DNA of 64,000 nt, taken from positions 148,781-212,780 of the forward strand of contig VWZF01003849.1 in assembly GCA_013396755.1 (NCBI GenBank). The letters run 5' to 3'. The notes under the pieces are model-generated. The model saw only the letters and a list, made by a program, of their open reading frames with translations, had not been told where the DNA came from and did not search any database. Each line of letters opens with the position of its first letter. Position 1 is the stretch's first letter. This stretch comes from Sclerurus mexicanus (taxonomy: Eukaryota; Chordata; Aves; Passeriformes; Furnariidae). A program made the position numbers and the translations under genes. Shown piece after piece: positions 13,446-58,817 of this stretch.

Positions 13446-16400
13446 GTGGACTTGTTAAGGACTACAGTTTGTGTGTATGCTTAACATGTAAACCAAATAA
13501 GCAATTAAAATTCATGATAGGAGATAAATGCTACAATGTTATTAGGAGCATCCATACATCAGAGATTTATTTTATATTCTATAGCCTAAACAGGCGGAAA
13601 GGTGGATCTCTGCATACACCACTTAATTACTAGCACAAAGAATGATGTTAATGATATTGACTATTCGAAAAACAGCCTAAAGGAGGGGCCTGATCCTGGA
13701 AAGAAAACCAGAAAAAAGGTAGACATAGAAGCAAAAGTAGTATTTTTACTAGGCTGGGATTTCTTCTTAGAAAAAACTGGCAGCAGAGAATGACTTGAGA
13801 AAAATCATATATGAAGAAATCTGTTGAGAACAGCTGAAATCAGGCCCGTGGTCATAAAGTCCATTGCATTTTGCTGGCTGCTCTCTGTGCAGTGATTTTG
13901 TCCCACAACTCAGAAAACAGAAATCTCTGCACCAGCTAATTGGCAGCCACCAATTCTATAGGGTTAACAAATCACTTAGGCTTACTAAAACCAAGAAATC
14001 ACAGCCATGTAAAAATTATATGGATGAACACAGAATATTTTCAGGTTATTTATAATGAGGTGTCTTACATGGCCTTATTTTTCTATATTCACATTTACCC
14101 GCTTATCACCTTCAAAACCCTGCTCCAGTACAGCAATAGCTAACAGCCATGATAACATACTCCTCTTAAGACCCGAGAGACCGATTTTGAGACTGTTTTA
14201 CATACCTATGGATAAAACCTGAGAGAAATAAAAGGCCAATTAAAATGCTGCAGATACAATGTTGGGAATATGGCAATCATGCTTCAAAAATCTGTTTACT
14301 TTTGTTTTTGTGACAGCGTGTTAACTCCATTAAGTTTTAATGCACACTGGAATGCTGTGAATGACAAGTGGCAAAAATTGCTTTGAAACAATTCTTTGCT
14401 GAGACACTTTAAGGAGGGCAATGGTTTATTTCAATTATACAAACTTCTGAGACTGGAAATTAAGTGTTCCAAATGAGCTTCAAATATACCACAAGAAGTT
14501 TCGGTTTTAATGGACAAAGCCTGTTCCCACTAAATGTACCCTTGTACTGCCAAGAGGGCTTTGAAATAAAATAAAGTGGCAAGTTTGAGGTTCTTAGTAT
14601 CAGAGTCAAATCAGCCAAGCAATTCTAAATTAAGCTGATCTTGGTATTAAAGAAGTCTCTTTGCATGAACTTTTATGTTCCCCTTCACTCTGGAAACCAA
14701 AGTTATTCCCTTGAGAAGATACTTGGCTTCTGAGGCATTTGCTGAAGCATAAGAAATACTACAAATGACTGCTTGAATCATTTCCAGATAATAAAGTATC
14801 TTTATTTAAAATCTGATTTTGATTAATGCTCAAAGTGCAGGAAAAAAAATGAAATTAAATTCAAGGAAACTTATACAAGCTTCTTGTAAAATAACAAGCA
14901 AAATATCAGGGTTAATAACTACAGTAAAGTCCATAACTCCAGATTGAATCAGAACAAGAACTGTTTCTTGTAGCGTTTCCTACTTTGGCAAAACCCAGAA
15001 GGCATCACTTTTCATTATGAGGTAAGCAAAGTTTGCTAACACAGATTTTCATTTAAACTAAAAAGGACACAGAAAATGAACAGCAAATGGGAAACAGCTT
15101 TTCACCTTTGAAAGTCTGGCAAATCAGGACAAGTCAATGAAATGATTCTCCATCTCTAACCGGTCTCCTTGTCCAAGTAACTGCAACAAACCACCTGATC
15201 ATAACCTTCACGTATTGTCGTGTCTGGCACCCCTTATGGGTGCTTTGGGTGCCCTAGAGGCTGGCAAGTGCCAGCAGATGTCTGGACAACTGAATCAAAC
15301 ATCTGGTTTAGGGCCCTGAGATATTGGAGTTTGAGGCCTCAGTTATGGTACCGACCAGACTTCCACTGTCTACAGCGGAGTTTAAACAGCTACCTACATC
15401 AGCCTTTACACACAGGCACATAAATGCAGGTGTCCATCTCAAGCTTATGTCCTCTCAGACAGAAAAAGCAGCCATAGTAAGGAACATGTTGTGTTTCTCC
15501 ACTTACAGTGGCAGCTGAATCAGGAAGAAGAAACAGGCCACCTTTAAGAACTAAGCACAGCAGAAAATAGGGAAGGTTCCTAAACTCTAAAACTATCTTT
15601 TTGTTCCTGAGTTAATAAAGCTACCTTTTCACATGCTGGGACTCATTGATGGGAGTCTCAGGAATCCTTTCTGCTTGCTGTGTAAACACAAAGAGCCTAC
15701 ATGTGTACGCCAGTAGGTCTCCTCTGACAGTGTTGCATTCCATTTAAATCTCTTTTCTGCTTGTTCTCCAATGCAGTTTCATTAACATTCCCAAACTTAC
15801 AGCACTATTTATGTTCAGTCACTATGTAGCTTAGGAATCAGTAAATAAATCAACTAGAGGACTTAAAGCCTAACTCTTCACTATCCTAGACCAGTATCTT
15901 ACAGGGCCACAGTCCATGAATCTTATTTTCTGCACAGTGAGACAGATTCAGCCAGAGGAATTAAGCATTCTCTGACTTTGCATTAAGCATTCTCTGACTT
16001 TGCATTGTAGCTCTGAGATAACTACAGTCTTCTGAGCAGTGGCATACAAGAACCTGAAACCTCTTAAGACTGTACAAAGAATGCCTCTCTCCACCCTGCG
16101 AATTCTTTTCCACACTAACTGTTCAGTATTTTACTGGAAAAGACATGAAAAATAATGAACACCCACCCCTCAATCTAATTGCAGGTGAGTCCTTCTCCTT
16201 CCAAGCAGTACAGCCCACAAGCTCTTCACAGGAATGGCTGAAGCCTTCTCATGTTGAGGTTTCCCTACTAGGAGGCTTCCGGTGGTGCTCTGTGGAGTGT
16301 ACTGGATGTTTGGATTGCCACCTGTTGCGTTAAAAGCACAAAACTGTACAGGGAAATTCTGCTGCTACAGGGCTTACAGGCATTCAGTAGCTGGGGAGAT

Positions 16401-19400
16401 GTTTCAGCACATTCCATATCACCTAATTCCCTGTTACACTGGCAAGGGGACCAAGGTGCCACTGCAGGGTTTTGGCTCCAAAGCAGCAACTGCTTAGGTC
16501 TCCTAATCTTAATAAGAAGCTGCAATTGTTTCTCTGCTCCATTTTGAAGTGCTTTAACTAAAATTACCCATGTTTCTTCAGGAAAGGACAGGGCCATTAG
16601 CTTGATATTAGATGGTTTGCACCCAACATGTCTGTAGATCTGTCCTGCCACTATCATCTTCGGTAGCAGCTCTTGAAAACTGTGAAAGCAGAAATTATGT
16701 ATTTTTATGCTAAAGCTAAAATTAATCCTGAAGCATGATTCTGCATAAGGAGTGATTTTCTTCAGCCTAAGACATGTCAGAAACATAAAATATCATGCTA
16801 AATGTTGATATATCATTTGGTGACATGAAGAAAAATGGAACAAGATTTTGCACATGGCTATACCAGTACACCTGAAATGTTATTAGCATGACCACCAAGG
16901 ACTCAGGGTACTAACAGGTTCTGACTGCCCTAACTTCTATCCCTATTTTTGCTAAACTCTACTAAACCAGTACAGTGGGGAAGGTGAAAAAATGTAAAAT
17001 CTTTAGTTATGTACTGAAGTAATTACCTGAGATCACTCCTCTGCATCGGAGCTCCAAGATATTTTCGTCTTTACTTGTAGTATGCTTGGACTCACATTGA
17101 AAGTTACTTGTTTGTGAGTCTTCAGAAAGAAAAATAGAGTCTCAGCGGCTTCTGATAACTCGTATTTTAATTGCTCACAAAAAAATTGTATTTACTAAGC
17201 AGAAAATTATTTCTACTTCTAATAACTGTAAATCTCCTTTCAAAACTGCTACAGAATCAAGATATAAAAATGTATTTTAAGGATCTGTTAGTGTTACTGT
17301 TCAAAAAAACCCAGCCAGTATCAGTAGAATGGTTTTATTCTCAAAAAAAATCAGCAATACAAAATATTTTAACACTATTTCTGTTTAAATATTGGGTGAC
17401 AGATTATGCGTGTCCTCAAATAAAGTGCTATTTTTACAAATAGGTATTTCACATTTACTTTTACTTCTGTTCTAACCTTATAATATTGGATAAAGTGTAT
17501 GTTGGTTAAAGAATAATGCAGCATTACTCTTCTTTTATATTCTTCCATGAAACTATGAAATTTTCAATTTGGACTCCTTTATTTGTATCCAGTCAATAGA
17601 GACATATTCAGCTTATATATTTCTCCATGTAGAGGCTGCCATAATTCATGGTGGTTTCCATGCCTTCTTCTGTGCTTCTGTTGTTCTTGACTGTGCCTGT
17701 GTAGGTCTCCTAGGGATGCTCCATTTATAAGCGAGAGTAGAATGAAAACGTCCATCTTCTGTATGGTCATTCCTTTTTCTTGCTCTTCTGATTTCGTTCT
17801 TCTCAAATCCAGACCACCTGATGCCCTGAACAGTTCAACACTTCGGCTGAACTATAAAAGCAATTATTTTCTTTGATTCTTTGTGCGGTTTGTATTTTAA
17901 GCACATTACTGCAGAAAGTTCTACACAGGTGTAGTTAGGACTAACTTTTCAGATTGTCATTTGTACACTTGGATTTACTCAGATGCCAAACTTCAAGATA
18001 AGGGAAAAAGTCTTTTGTTCTAAAGTAGCTACCTTTTAGGAGAAACACCTTCTTGTGATTTTAAAGAGCAGCCAGGTGCTGTAACAGGAAAAAAAAGAAG
18101 TTTGAAAAACTTCAACCAGCACGACTTACAGCTTTAAAGAATTCCACAACTCCTGGAAACAGGCCCACATTTCCCAATATTCTCAATTGCTATACCAGAA
18201 TCCAAAAATTTGACCCTGTAATTCATTTTACTCCTCTTAAGTTATCTCCTGTATGGAGATGGTATGAAAAGTCAAATTCACATGTGAAAAGCCATATACT
18301 GCTACAAACCTTTCCATTATCCCTGTTTTCTCAATGTGTACCTTTCCCTCAAGTGACTATCTGAATCCTGCATGACTTTTATTTACAAGTCTATATTGAT
18401 TTTGCTCCTATTTATACTTCTCACTCCACAACCTCTAACTGCCTCCTCTGGATAATTTCCATTTGATATTTTTGACTCTGAATCCAGAAGAGGAAAGTAA
18501 ATACAAAAAACCCTCTCTATCTGCAGATACATATGTGCAAGTATCTACCATATGCAACATACTATAACATCTAAAGAGAAACCAGAAGACCAGAATTTAA
18601 ACAAATTATAAACTGAGCAGCATCATATTCTTTTTTCATCATAGGCAAAGTTATTCTTCATTTAACTTTTGTCTGAAGAATATTCAGTTTATTCTTTTGG
18701 CATCTAAACCCTGCCCGTCAGATGTTGGGGTACTCTCTTTTATTCCCACCTGTTAGAAGTGTTTAGATGGGAGAGAGTGGCTGGACACATGTACCAAGAA
18801 AAAAGACTCATCTTTTTCTTTCAAACATTTCAATAAACTTGGTATTAGAAGGCAAACTAAGCTAACTGGCAGTTAGATTTACCTCCAACCAATCTTAATG
18901 GGTTGTTTTTCATCATGAGGTTACGAAACACCCTACGACAAAAAGAACAGAGTATAAACTTTCGGTGGTCTCTTGCATTTTTCATGTCATTTTTGCAGAA
19001 ATGGCAAATCTTGTTACAAACAATAGACTTGTGCAAGGGAACTTCAACGCAGTGTTTCCATTTTTTATCCTAGATCTAACATTTAACACTTCCTTACATA
19101 TGTATTATAAGTAGCATATAGGATTTTATTTATACTCTTCTGGAGGAAATAATTTCAGCTGGTTTGCTCCCTTTTTTTTTTTTCATAGAATCCACATGAA
19201 CTTTTTTTAGCATTTCATTTCTGATTTGGCAAGTTTGTGTTGAGATTCAACTTGTCCTCCTCTGGTGTAATTTCTTTCAATTAATCTGCAGACCACTGCC
19301 AGATCTGTTCAACATTTTATCCAGTTGATGACTGCATGAATCTTGACAGACACACCCAAAATAAACTAAACAATTAGTCCTGGCAATTAGGGATTCAAAA

Positions 19401-20659
19401 ATTCCAATTTTTTTTTTTTTACCAGAACCATGTAAGCAAAAAGGTCACCTCAAACTACAAAATAAACTATTCCTGGTGTAATATAATTTCTTAAATCCTG
19501 TTTCCTGGGAAATCTGGACTTTATGCTGCCACTTGCCATTTCACTGAAGCTGGGAGTCCAGACAAAGGAGGACCATTTTGTTTCTCATAGCAGTTATTTT
19601 GCCTCATGCCTCTATGGGCTGGTCATCCGCCCTAAATGTGTTTGCTGGACACAGGTCACCGGATAATACAGAAGCAGTATCTTCCTAGTAGTTTCTCTTA
19701 TCAAGGAGAGTGATTAGCATGCACTAGCAATTTTCCAAGCCCTAATTTTTTCCCTTGAAAACTACCAAAGTGTCAAAACCTGCCATAACCTTCCCTCTTG
19801 GAAAGAACTAATTTCACCGGAATTTTCTGAAGGTGACCATTTCAATTAAAAAAAAAGCAATGGAAGCATACACATCTCCCACAATTTTAAGCTACACTTC
19901 TGAAAATGGAGGATACTTTCCCCCCACTTTTTCATTTCTGAATCTTAGAGATATAGTCTGATTGAATTTCTTTCTTCTTTATGCCCCTAAAGGCTGGACA
20001 CTTCATAAAAGCAGAGCTACACTGACAGCCACTCTGGCTTAGGTACAAAACTTTTAAAATTACTCAAAATATTGAGGAAATCACAGGGATAGCGTGGAAA
20101 ACAGCAATACCAACACAGCTGGAAGAGCAGGATGTTTCCATTATCCTATGAGCTACATCTAGCTTTCTAAAAGGGCAAATCACGATGTGGCTTTCTTGCT
20201 AATGGTGTCCAGACAGGCTCCTAGAAAGAGCTGTAGAGAAATGAGTAGTTGTGGACCATGCAAAAAGCATAAAACTTTCACATATTACTTTTCAAACACA
20301 CCACAGGAGGCAGCCAGTTACAAATGACAAGATGTCAATAAATAATTAGACCATAATGAGCTAGAGAAGTAAGTTCACATCAGAAAAACTAATTGTATTC
20401 ACCATGGAAAAACTTGGGAAGCTTTCTTTACGTGGGAGTCCAAGATATCTTAACCTGAGCTACTAGTAAAAAAGAATATGAAACAAATACACAAAGCAAG
20501 TAATAGCAAATTTTTAAGCTAGATGTCCTAGAGAAGCACAAGGATTAAGCAGCTGAACTGCTGTGTACAGAGCACAGGTTGTTGTTTAAACTGCCACATA
20601 ACTGAGACATACTAAAAATGATGCTAATTGTTTTAATGGTTCAAGAGAAGATGCAGGAA
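13446..20659. other. Intergenic, mostly featureless
   Basis: AT-rich sequence. It contains a 172-codon minus-strand open frame (16268-16786) and a short minus-strand open frame with a signal-peptide-like start (17579-17806), neither of which I recognise. There is also a perfect 22-bp tandem duplication at 15961. Confidence 0.5.
15961..16004 (+). repeat. 22-bp perfect tandem duplication
   Basis: The unit TTAAGCATTCTCTGACTTTG (plus CA) occurs twice head to tail with no mismatch, so it is a recent replication-slippage event. Confidence 0.95.
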
Positions 20660-21830
20660 CACAGAGACTAGTGAAATGGACAGTAATACCAGGCAGATTA
20701 GCAAAAACTGTAGCAAAGAATCGGAAATCTTGTGCAAAACAATCAAAAAGGGATTTGAGAAGTCTTGCCTCACCAACCTACTGGAATTCCTTTAAAGTGC
20801 CACCAGTTTTGTAGATAAAAGAGGTCCATCTGATGCCTGGATTTTGACAAGGCATTTCACAAGGTCCAAGGTTAGCTCTTAAGACAATAAGGAACCCATA
20901 GGGTAAAAAGAAAATTTCATGTGTTGATAAATAATCTGTGAGGAAGACAGGGGACAGAAGGTTGGAGCAAATTGATTTTTCCCACAGTAGAGAAATTCAC
21001 CTCTAGCATTTCAAAAGGATCTGCAGTTGGATATTCAGGATATGAACGGTATATTCAATATAAGATTTTGATAGGGCATATAGCATGAAGGGACAAACCT
21101 TTCTAAATTATCCATGTAAATAACAAGAAAGGCAAACAGAGTGCCCAAACAATAAGACTGCAGACAAAATTTGATGGAGATAAATATGAATTAATATGAA
21201 GTAAGGCAAATGGAGGAAAAGATGTATGTGTGGTTATATAAAATTATAGGCTGTGAGCTCAAACTCAGTAGATCAGCAGGGATAAGAGGTAGCTCAAATA
21301 AATAGCAGTTCAGTCTTTAATTTGAGCCAACAAAGAAAAGTACCAGAAATAATTAGGAAAGGGCAAGAGAACTGAAAGTAGAGAACATAACTGAAAAACA
21401 AACATCACTGTGTCATGTAAATCTGTAATATACCTACATCTGGAATATTGTATGCTAGACTGGTATCTCCAAAGTCTGAAAAGATAATAGTAGAAAAGAA
21501 AAAGAGGTCAGAAAAAATATAGTACAGGGAATGACAAAGCAGCCTATAAGCCTATATCTACAAAAAACACAAATGAAGAAAAGTATCACAGTTATCTATA
21601 AAATCATCAGTGGCATGGAGATAGTGAAGAGGAAACCATTGCGCACTGTATCTTCTGATCCAGTAAGATGAAGCAAAAGAAGTCAGGACACGTCAAGTTC
21701 ACAGCAAATGAAAGCAAGCAGCTCTTCACACCAGGGTCAGGTGAGAGTGGATGAAAAAGTTGAACACAAATGTATGTACCTCAAACTTGATACAGTTCCT
21801 CTTATGCTCTAAAAATTACACAAATGGTTA
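20660..21830 (+). mobile_element. Ancient CR1/L3-like LINE remnant
   Basis: Strongly diverged. It is recognisable by 'CTCACCAACCTACTGGAATT' and 'GACAAGGCATTTCACAAGGT' (reverse-transcriptase region, plus strand), and by a later 'CATCTGGAATATTGTATGCT' stretch that resembles the 3' part of CR1/L3 elements. No readable ORF remains. Edges are approximate. Confidence 0.55.
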
Positions 21831-23254
21831 ACAGGAGCAACTGTTGCTTCAGTTCTTACATAAGGATGTTCTCCCCAACTCTGTGCCAACATTCCTGTCC
21901 TTTGCTGTCTTCAAGACACATTTAAGCTTAGTGGTTAGGCTTAGCAAGTTGCTTGGAGACACATTACATCTCTATGCTTCTTTGGTTCTTGAGAAATTCC
22001 AGTTCATGGCACCAGGTTATCAAACTTCAAATGGCAGCATCTGCTCACCTAGTGGTATCGACAGAAGAGGCTCTTCAAGTCTGGGATGTTATCAAGAGAC
22101 AGCCAGAAGTTCCCACACATGCTGACTACTCTGAGAATGGGAAAGAGGCTGCACAATGCATACACAGACATGATAGTGGCTTCCAGACAAGCAGACTACG
22201 CAGAGTACTGAAAGCAGCCCATACTCACTAACTACTCAGCAATTTCCAGTCTTCCCCAAGACACTAGAGGTCTGCAGTACCTCATATATGTAGTGATATG
22301 CAGCTGACTGAGATTGGAAAAACTGAGACTTATTCATTATTTATGTCTCCTAAAGCATACAATACCTGAAGTATTATTTAACATAGTCCCTAAACAAATT
22401 ATTTTGTGAGTGGATGCAAGCAGCACAATAAGCAAATGAAGAAGAGGCACTTTCGACATAGTGAATTTCTCAAGGCCAATCAATGGCTTTCTTTGTTTCT
22501 CCTAAAACATGGATACAGAAGTACATGTATGAATAGGTTTTGTCCAACTCCTTAACCTTGAGCAAGAGATGAATATCTGCCTTTGGCTCATGTGGCTGGT
22601 AGGACAGAGATTTGGAATTTTTTTAATATCTGTGACTGTGGTAAGTGTATTCATTAGTTACACGTCAGCAACGCTTTCCTATACATTTTGGTTATAGACA
22701 GTACATTTTGAAAAGCAGTTTCTCCAGCTTGGCTAGCAGGTAACACTGGTAGTTGGTACAGATGCATTCCAAAGAATCCAACTACAGTCAATCATATAAA
22801 AATACCACCTATGCAAAATAACTAAATGCATACATACAAAAACTACCTACGCCTCTATACTAAACTGTTAATCTTGAATATATTTACTGATCACACTAAA
22901 GAAGTGTCCCACATAAAGACTATGCAAAAATAAATTATATATCATAAATGCACCTTCCACTGATGCTATATATATACACACACACACTACACATAGTATA
23001 CTGTATACTCTACTTAGCTATACTTACATCCATTCTCTGTGTTTAGCTATGCATAACAAAAATCTTATGGTTATTTCAGAAAGTACTGAAGTGTGTATAA
23101 ATATCTTACAGGTACCTCTATGGTTCTACAATTAAATCTTCTCTAGAGGCTCAGCAAGAGACAGGGACACACATCAATCATTAACCAGGAAAGCAGTTAA
23201 CTGGCTTGTTTGTCACATTCTGACTTCTAGCCAGTATTATGTAAGAGTATACAT
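21831..23254. other. Intergenic, nothing recognised
   Basis: AT-rich with a small TA/CA microsatellite. If ANKS6 ends at 23514, its 3' UTR would run leftwards through the CR1 into this stretch. The polyadenylation-signal candidates I saw are weak (for example an ATTAAA complement near 22620). Confidence 0.5.
22965..22992 (+). repeat. (TA)n(CA)n microsatellite
   Basis: TATATATATA passes directly into CACACACACA, a short compound dinucleotide repeat. Confidence 0.85.
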
Positions 23255-23490
23255 ACATTTGGACATTAGGAAGAATTTCTTCACAGAAAGGGTGATTAAA
23301 CATCGTAATGGGTTGCCCAGAGAGGTGGTGGAGTCACCATCCCTAGAGGTGTTTAAGGCAAGAATGGACATGGCACTTAGTGCCATGGTCTAGTTGACAA
23401 GGTGGTGTTGGATCATTGGTTGGACTCAGTGATCTTAGAAGTCTTTTCCAACGTAATTGATTCTGTAATTCATTCTATGATTTTGTGATC
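23255..23490 (+). mobile_element. CR1 3'-end fragment just downstream of the ANKS6 stop
   Basis: Typical CR1 3' terminus in plus orientation: 'GACATTAGGAAGAATTTCTT', 'GGTTGCCCAGAGAGGTGGTG', 'GGAGGTGTTTAAG'-type spacing and a terminal ATTCTGT/ATTCTATG repeat ending near 23490. It is antisense to ANKS6 and lies within 25 bp of its apparent stop codon. Confidence 0.9.
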
Positions 23491-23513
23491 CATTTTTCAA
23501 TTAATTTCAAGTG

Positions 23514-55786
<32,273 letters not shown>

Positions 55787-56200
55787 GGGCAGCGCCGCCG
55801 GGCCCCGGGCTGCTGGGCCGCCCGCGCCCGCCCCCGCCGCAGGAAAGCAGCGGGGAGGGGGGGGCTCCGCCGGCGGGGGCCAGCCGGCCCAGNCGCCGGC
55901 GGGAGCAGGCCGGCCCAGCGCCCCGGCCGCTACGGCACGGAGGGCAGCCGGCTAGGCCGCGCTTGGCGGAGCCGGCGAGGCCCTTCCCCGCCTGGGCCGG
56001 AGCCGCCCTTCCCCGCCTGGGCCGGAGCCTTCGGCGGTGCAACCGGCTTCGCTCGGCCAGCGGCTGCGCCCCCGCGGCTCCTGCCCCGGGGAGTGGGGGT
56101 TCTGTCAGCTGGGCTGCAGCCGTCCTCCACTCCGCGGCTGATTCCCACACAAATAACTGTCTCCGCCCAGGGCCATGGCAGCAAACCTTCACCACGGGGC
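55787..56200 (-). promoter_or_regulatory. ANKS6: ANKS6 5' UTR / CpG-island promoter region
   Basis: Very GC- and CpG-rich sequence directly upstream of the ANKS6 start codon, with no obvious TATA box, as expected of a broadly expressed ciliary gene. It includes a 25-bp unit repeated twice in tandem (also present at 54828-54877 in the duplicate copy). An N at 55893 sits in a 26-bp local redundancy, so the exact sequence here is unreliable. The transcription start is not determinable by eye. Confidence 0.6.
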
Positions 56201-56762
56201 TTATTAGCTGTCACCTGACGCGGCAATCCCTTTTCCTTTCTTCACAACCTGACTTCTGCAGCTTGGTGCTGTCCCTCTGTCAGCACCACAACGCTTAAGC
56301 GATCCTTAAGCCTTTACTTGCACCTTCCTATTTTGTGTATCCTTTACCTCCAAACAGCCCTCTCCCTTCTGAGAGAGGGATGCTCTCATGCTGAGATGCA
56401 GGATTCGAAGATCAGTCTTTCCTAAAAAACTCCCTACATTTCCCAGCCCCTGATTGGTCTTTCTGTTTAAAACCTTTGAGCATAAAATTTGGATTTCTTG
56501 TATATCTTCTCTTTAACTTCAGCCTCCCAGGTAACCTGAAACCTTTTCCCAATTATACTGGTTTACAAGATCTAAAGCAAGGAGAAAAAATAAAGCTCTT
56601 GAATTTAGTCCGTGAAGGACATCATGTCATATCCCTGCAATTCAGGCAGGTAATTTTCTATGAAAAACAGTTATTTCAATGGCAGAACAGGACACTTATT
56701 ACAGTGGTGGTGGGTTTGGGCATGAGAGGACTAGGAAAGCTTACAGGAAGCATAGTAGAACC
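55821..56762. repeat. ANKS6 upstream block, copy 2 (probably the true location)
   Basis: The second copy of the duplicated block follows continuously from the ANKS6 start codon and 5' UTR and continues into unique flank after 56762, so it is likely the genuine one. It contains an N at 55893 with a 26-bp redundancy around it that is absent from copy 1. The AT-rich half (56300-56760) encodes nothing recognisable. Confidence 0.9.
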
Positions 56763-57890
56763 ACCAAATGCCACTCACATGAAGCAATCTCCTGGTTTTA
56801 GGCAGTGGCATCTTTATCTTGCAAGTTACGCAGCTTTTTAACTGATCCACTTGTGAATCCAAATTGCCAGATCATCATGGCAACAGGCCAAAAAAATTAT
56901 GCTTGGAGAAAGTCTACAGCAAACAAGAGTTCTGGCTGCAGATATGGCCACTTTTCCTCTGGAAAAGTACCATTTACACCAAACTAAAAAAAAAAAAAAT
57001 GCACACAGTACATAAGTAATAGAACAAATTTCTGTGTTAATTTATGTACAATATTTAAATATGTAACATAGACACATTAAATACTTTCCTTAAGCTTAGA
57101 GAAGCTCTCAGTGGCCATCTTCAGAGGGCACATGCATGGCTAGATGGACTTTTGGTCCAGCAGTACAACCATTCTTAGATTACAATGGTATGAGGAGCTT
57201 GCCATTATCAATAAGCCTGGATGGTGCAATTCACTCTGTGTAACATTTCAGAACTCGGAAGAAGGGAATGGCAGGAGAGATTAATGCAACACATTATTTG
57301 TGATGGAAGTAAACTGGGTCAGGCTTATCATGTCAAAGTGCATGCTTGGATGTAGTCAAATTAGTGACAGGATCACTCCAGTTATCTTCAAGATAAGCTA
57401 ATGAGCATGTTGATTGTACTGATTTATGTTATGTAGATGATGATTACACTATCAATTTCTACTAGTGGTTTGAAACTCCAGACAAAGATATGAATGGAAT
57501 TAGGAAACTAATAGCAAAAGATGCAACTCTTTAATAAACTTATAGGTAAGCAATATGAAATATTTGTTGGGGTTTACAAAATGAGAGAGGAAATTATTTG
57601 TGCTGTATTCTGCTGCTGTTGTCTGATGGTCATTACTATCTTCAGCTGGCATCCTAGACATTTATACTGGTATGATGACTCTAATGATTTCTGTCACTGA
57701 ATGAGAATCAAGGCATGGAAAAAATAATCAGATTTCTTCTGTTAATAAAGTGTTATGGAATGTTCTATATGATGTGGTATCAAGCTCTCTGGAACATACA
57801 GGACTTCATTTCTTCACCAGTGAAAGAACAACCTAAGCCTTTCAAACTGTTCGTTAGGGTAAGATGATGGAAAAAGCTTAGCTTGGAAGA
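56763..57890. other. ANKS6 upstream flank, nothing recognised
   Basis: AT-rich sequence between the duplicated block and the antisense CR1, with a 13-bp A run near 56987. No exon was recognised. Confidence 0.6.
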
Positions 57891-58430
57891 TCACAGAATC
57901 ACAGAATATGCAGAGTTGGAAGGGACCTACAAGGATCATAAAAATCCAACTCCTGGCCCTGCACAGGACTATCCCCAAGAGTCACATCATGTGCCTGAGA
58001 GTCTCGTCCAAATGCTTCCTGAACTCTGTCAGGCTTCATGCTGTGACCACTTCCTGGGGAGCCTGTTTCAGCACCCAACCACCCTCTGGGTGAAGAACCT
58101 TCTTCTAATATTCAACCTAGACCTCCCCTGACACAACTACAGGCCATTCCCTCAGGTCCTGTCTCTCATCACCACAGAGAATAAGTCAGTGCCTGCTCCT
58201 CCTCTTCCCCTCATGAGGAAGTTGTAACTTCAATGAGGTCTCCCCTCAGTCTCCTCCAGGCTGAACAGACCAAGTGACCTCAGCTGCTCTTCATACCGTT
58301 TCCCCTCAAGGCCCTTCACCATCTTTGTTGGCCTTCTTTGCGTGCTCTCTCTCTTTTTTATATTGTGGTGACCAAAACTGCACACAATATTCAAGATGTG
58401 GCCACACCAGCACAGAGTATACAAGATAGT
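57891..58430 (-). mobile_element. CR1 3' half, minus orientation
   Basis: Begins with the antisense CR1 terminal repeat (TCACAGAATCACAGAAT), then 'AGTTGGAAGGGACCTACAAG', 'CTCCCCTCAGTCTCCTCCAG', 'GCTGAACAGACCAAGTGACC' and 'GTTGGCCTTCTTTGCG'. This is the standard order of an antisense CR1 3' region. It is relatively well preserved but 5'-truncated near 58430. Confidence 0.92.
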
Positions 58431-58817
58431 ACATATAATGCAAATAATATAGGACAAAACAAAACCAAGATTCTCAAGTGGAGATTGTGTGTTAGTTGTT
58501 CAGAAGATTTGTCCAAACTACATCTTGTTTGTCCAATCAGTGAAAAATGCACTGCTTTTGACAAGAAATTCCTTGACATCAATTCTGTGCTACTTTGCAT
58601 AAGTCTGTGTTGGATTGCTTTGAGGTTAAAATAATTTAAAATTACTGAAAAAAACCCTGATGAATAAATAAATTACTTTAGAATAAAGGAGGTGAGAAAA
58701 GTGCAAGTTACAGAACAGGCCTACCAAAAAGTCCAGAACAGATAAAACAAGAGCAAACATGTGAGCTCAACATTTGTGAAACTTTTCTAATATAAGTCTC
58801 CACTGCTTATGGTGTCA

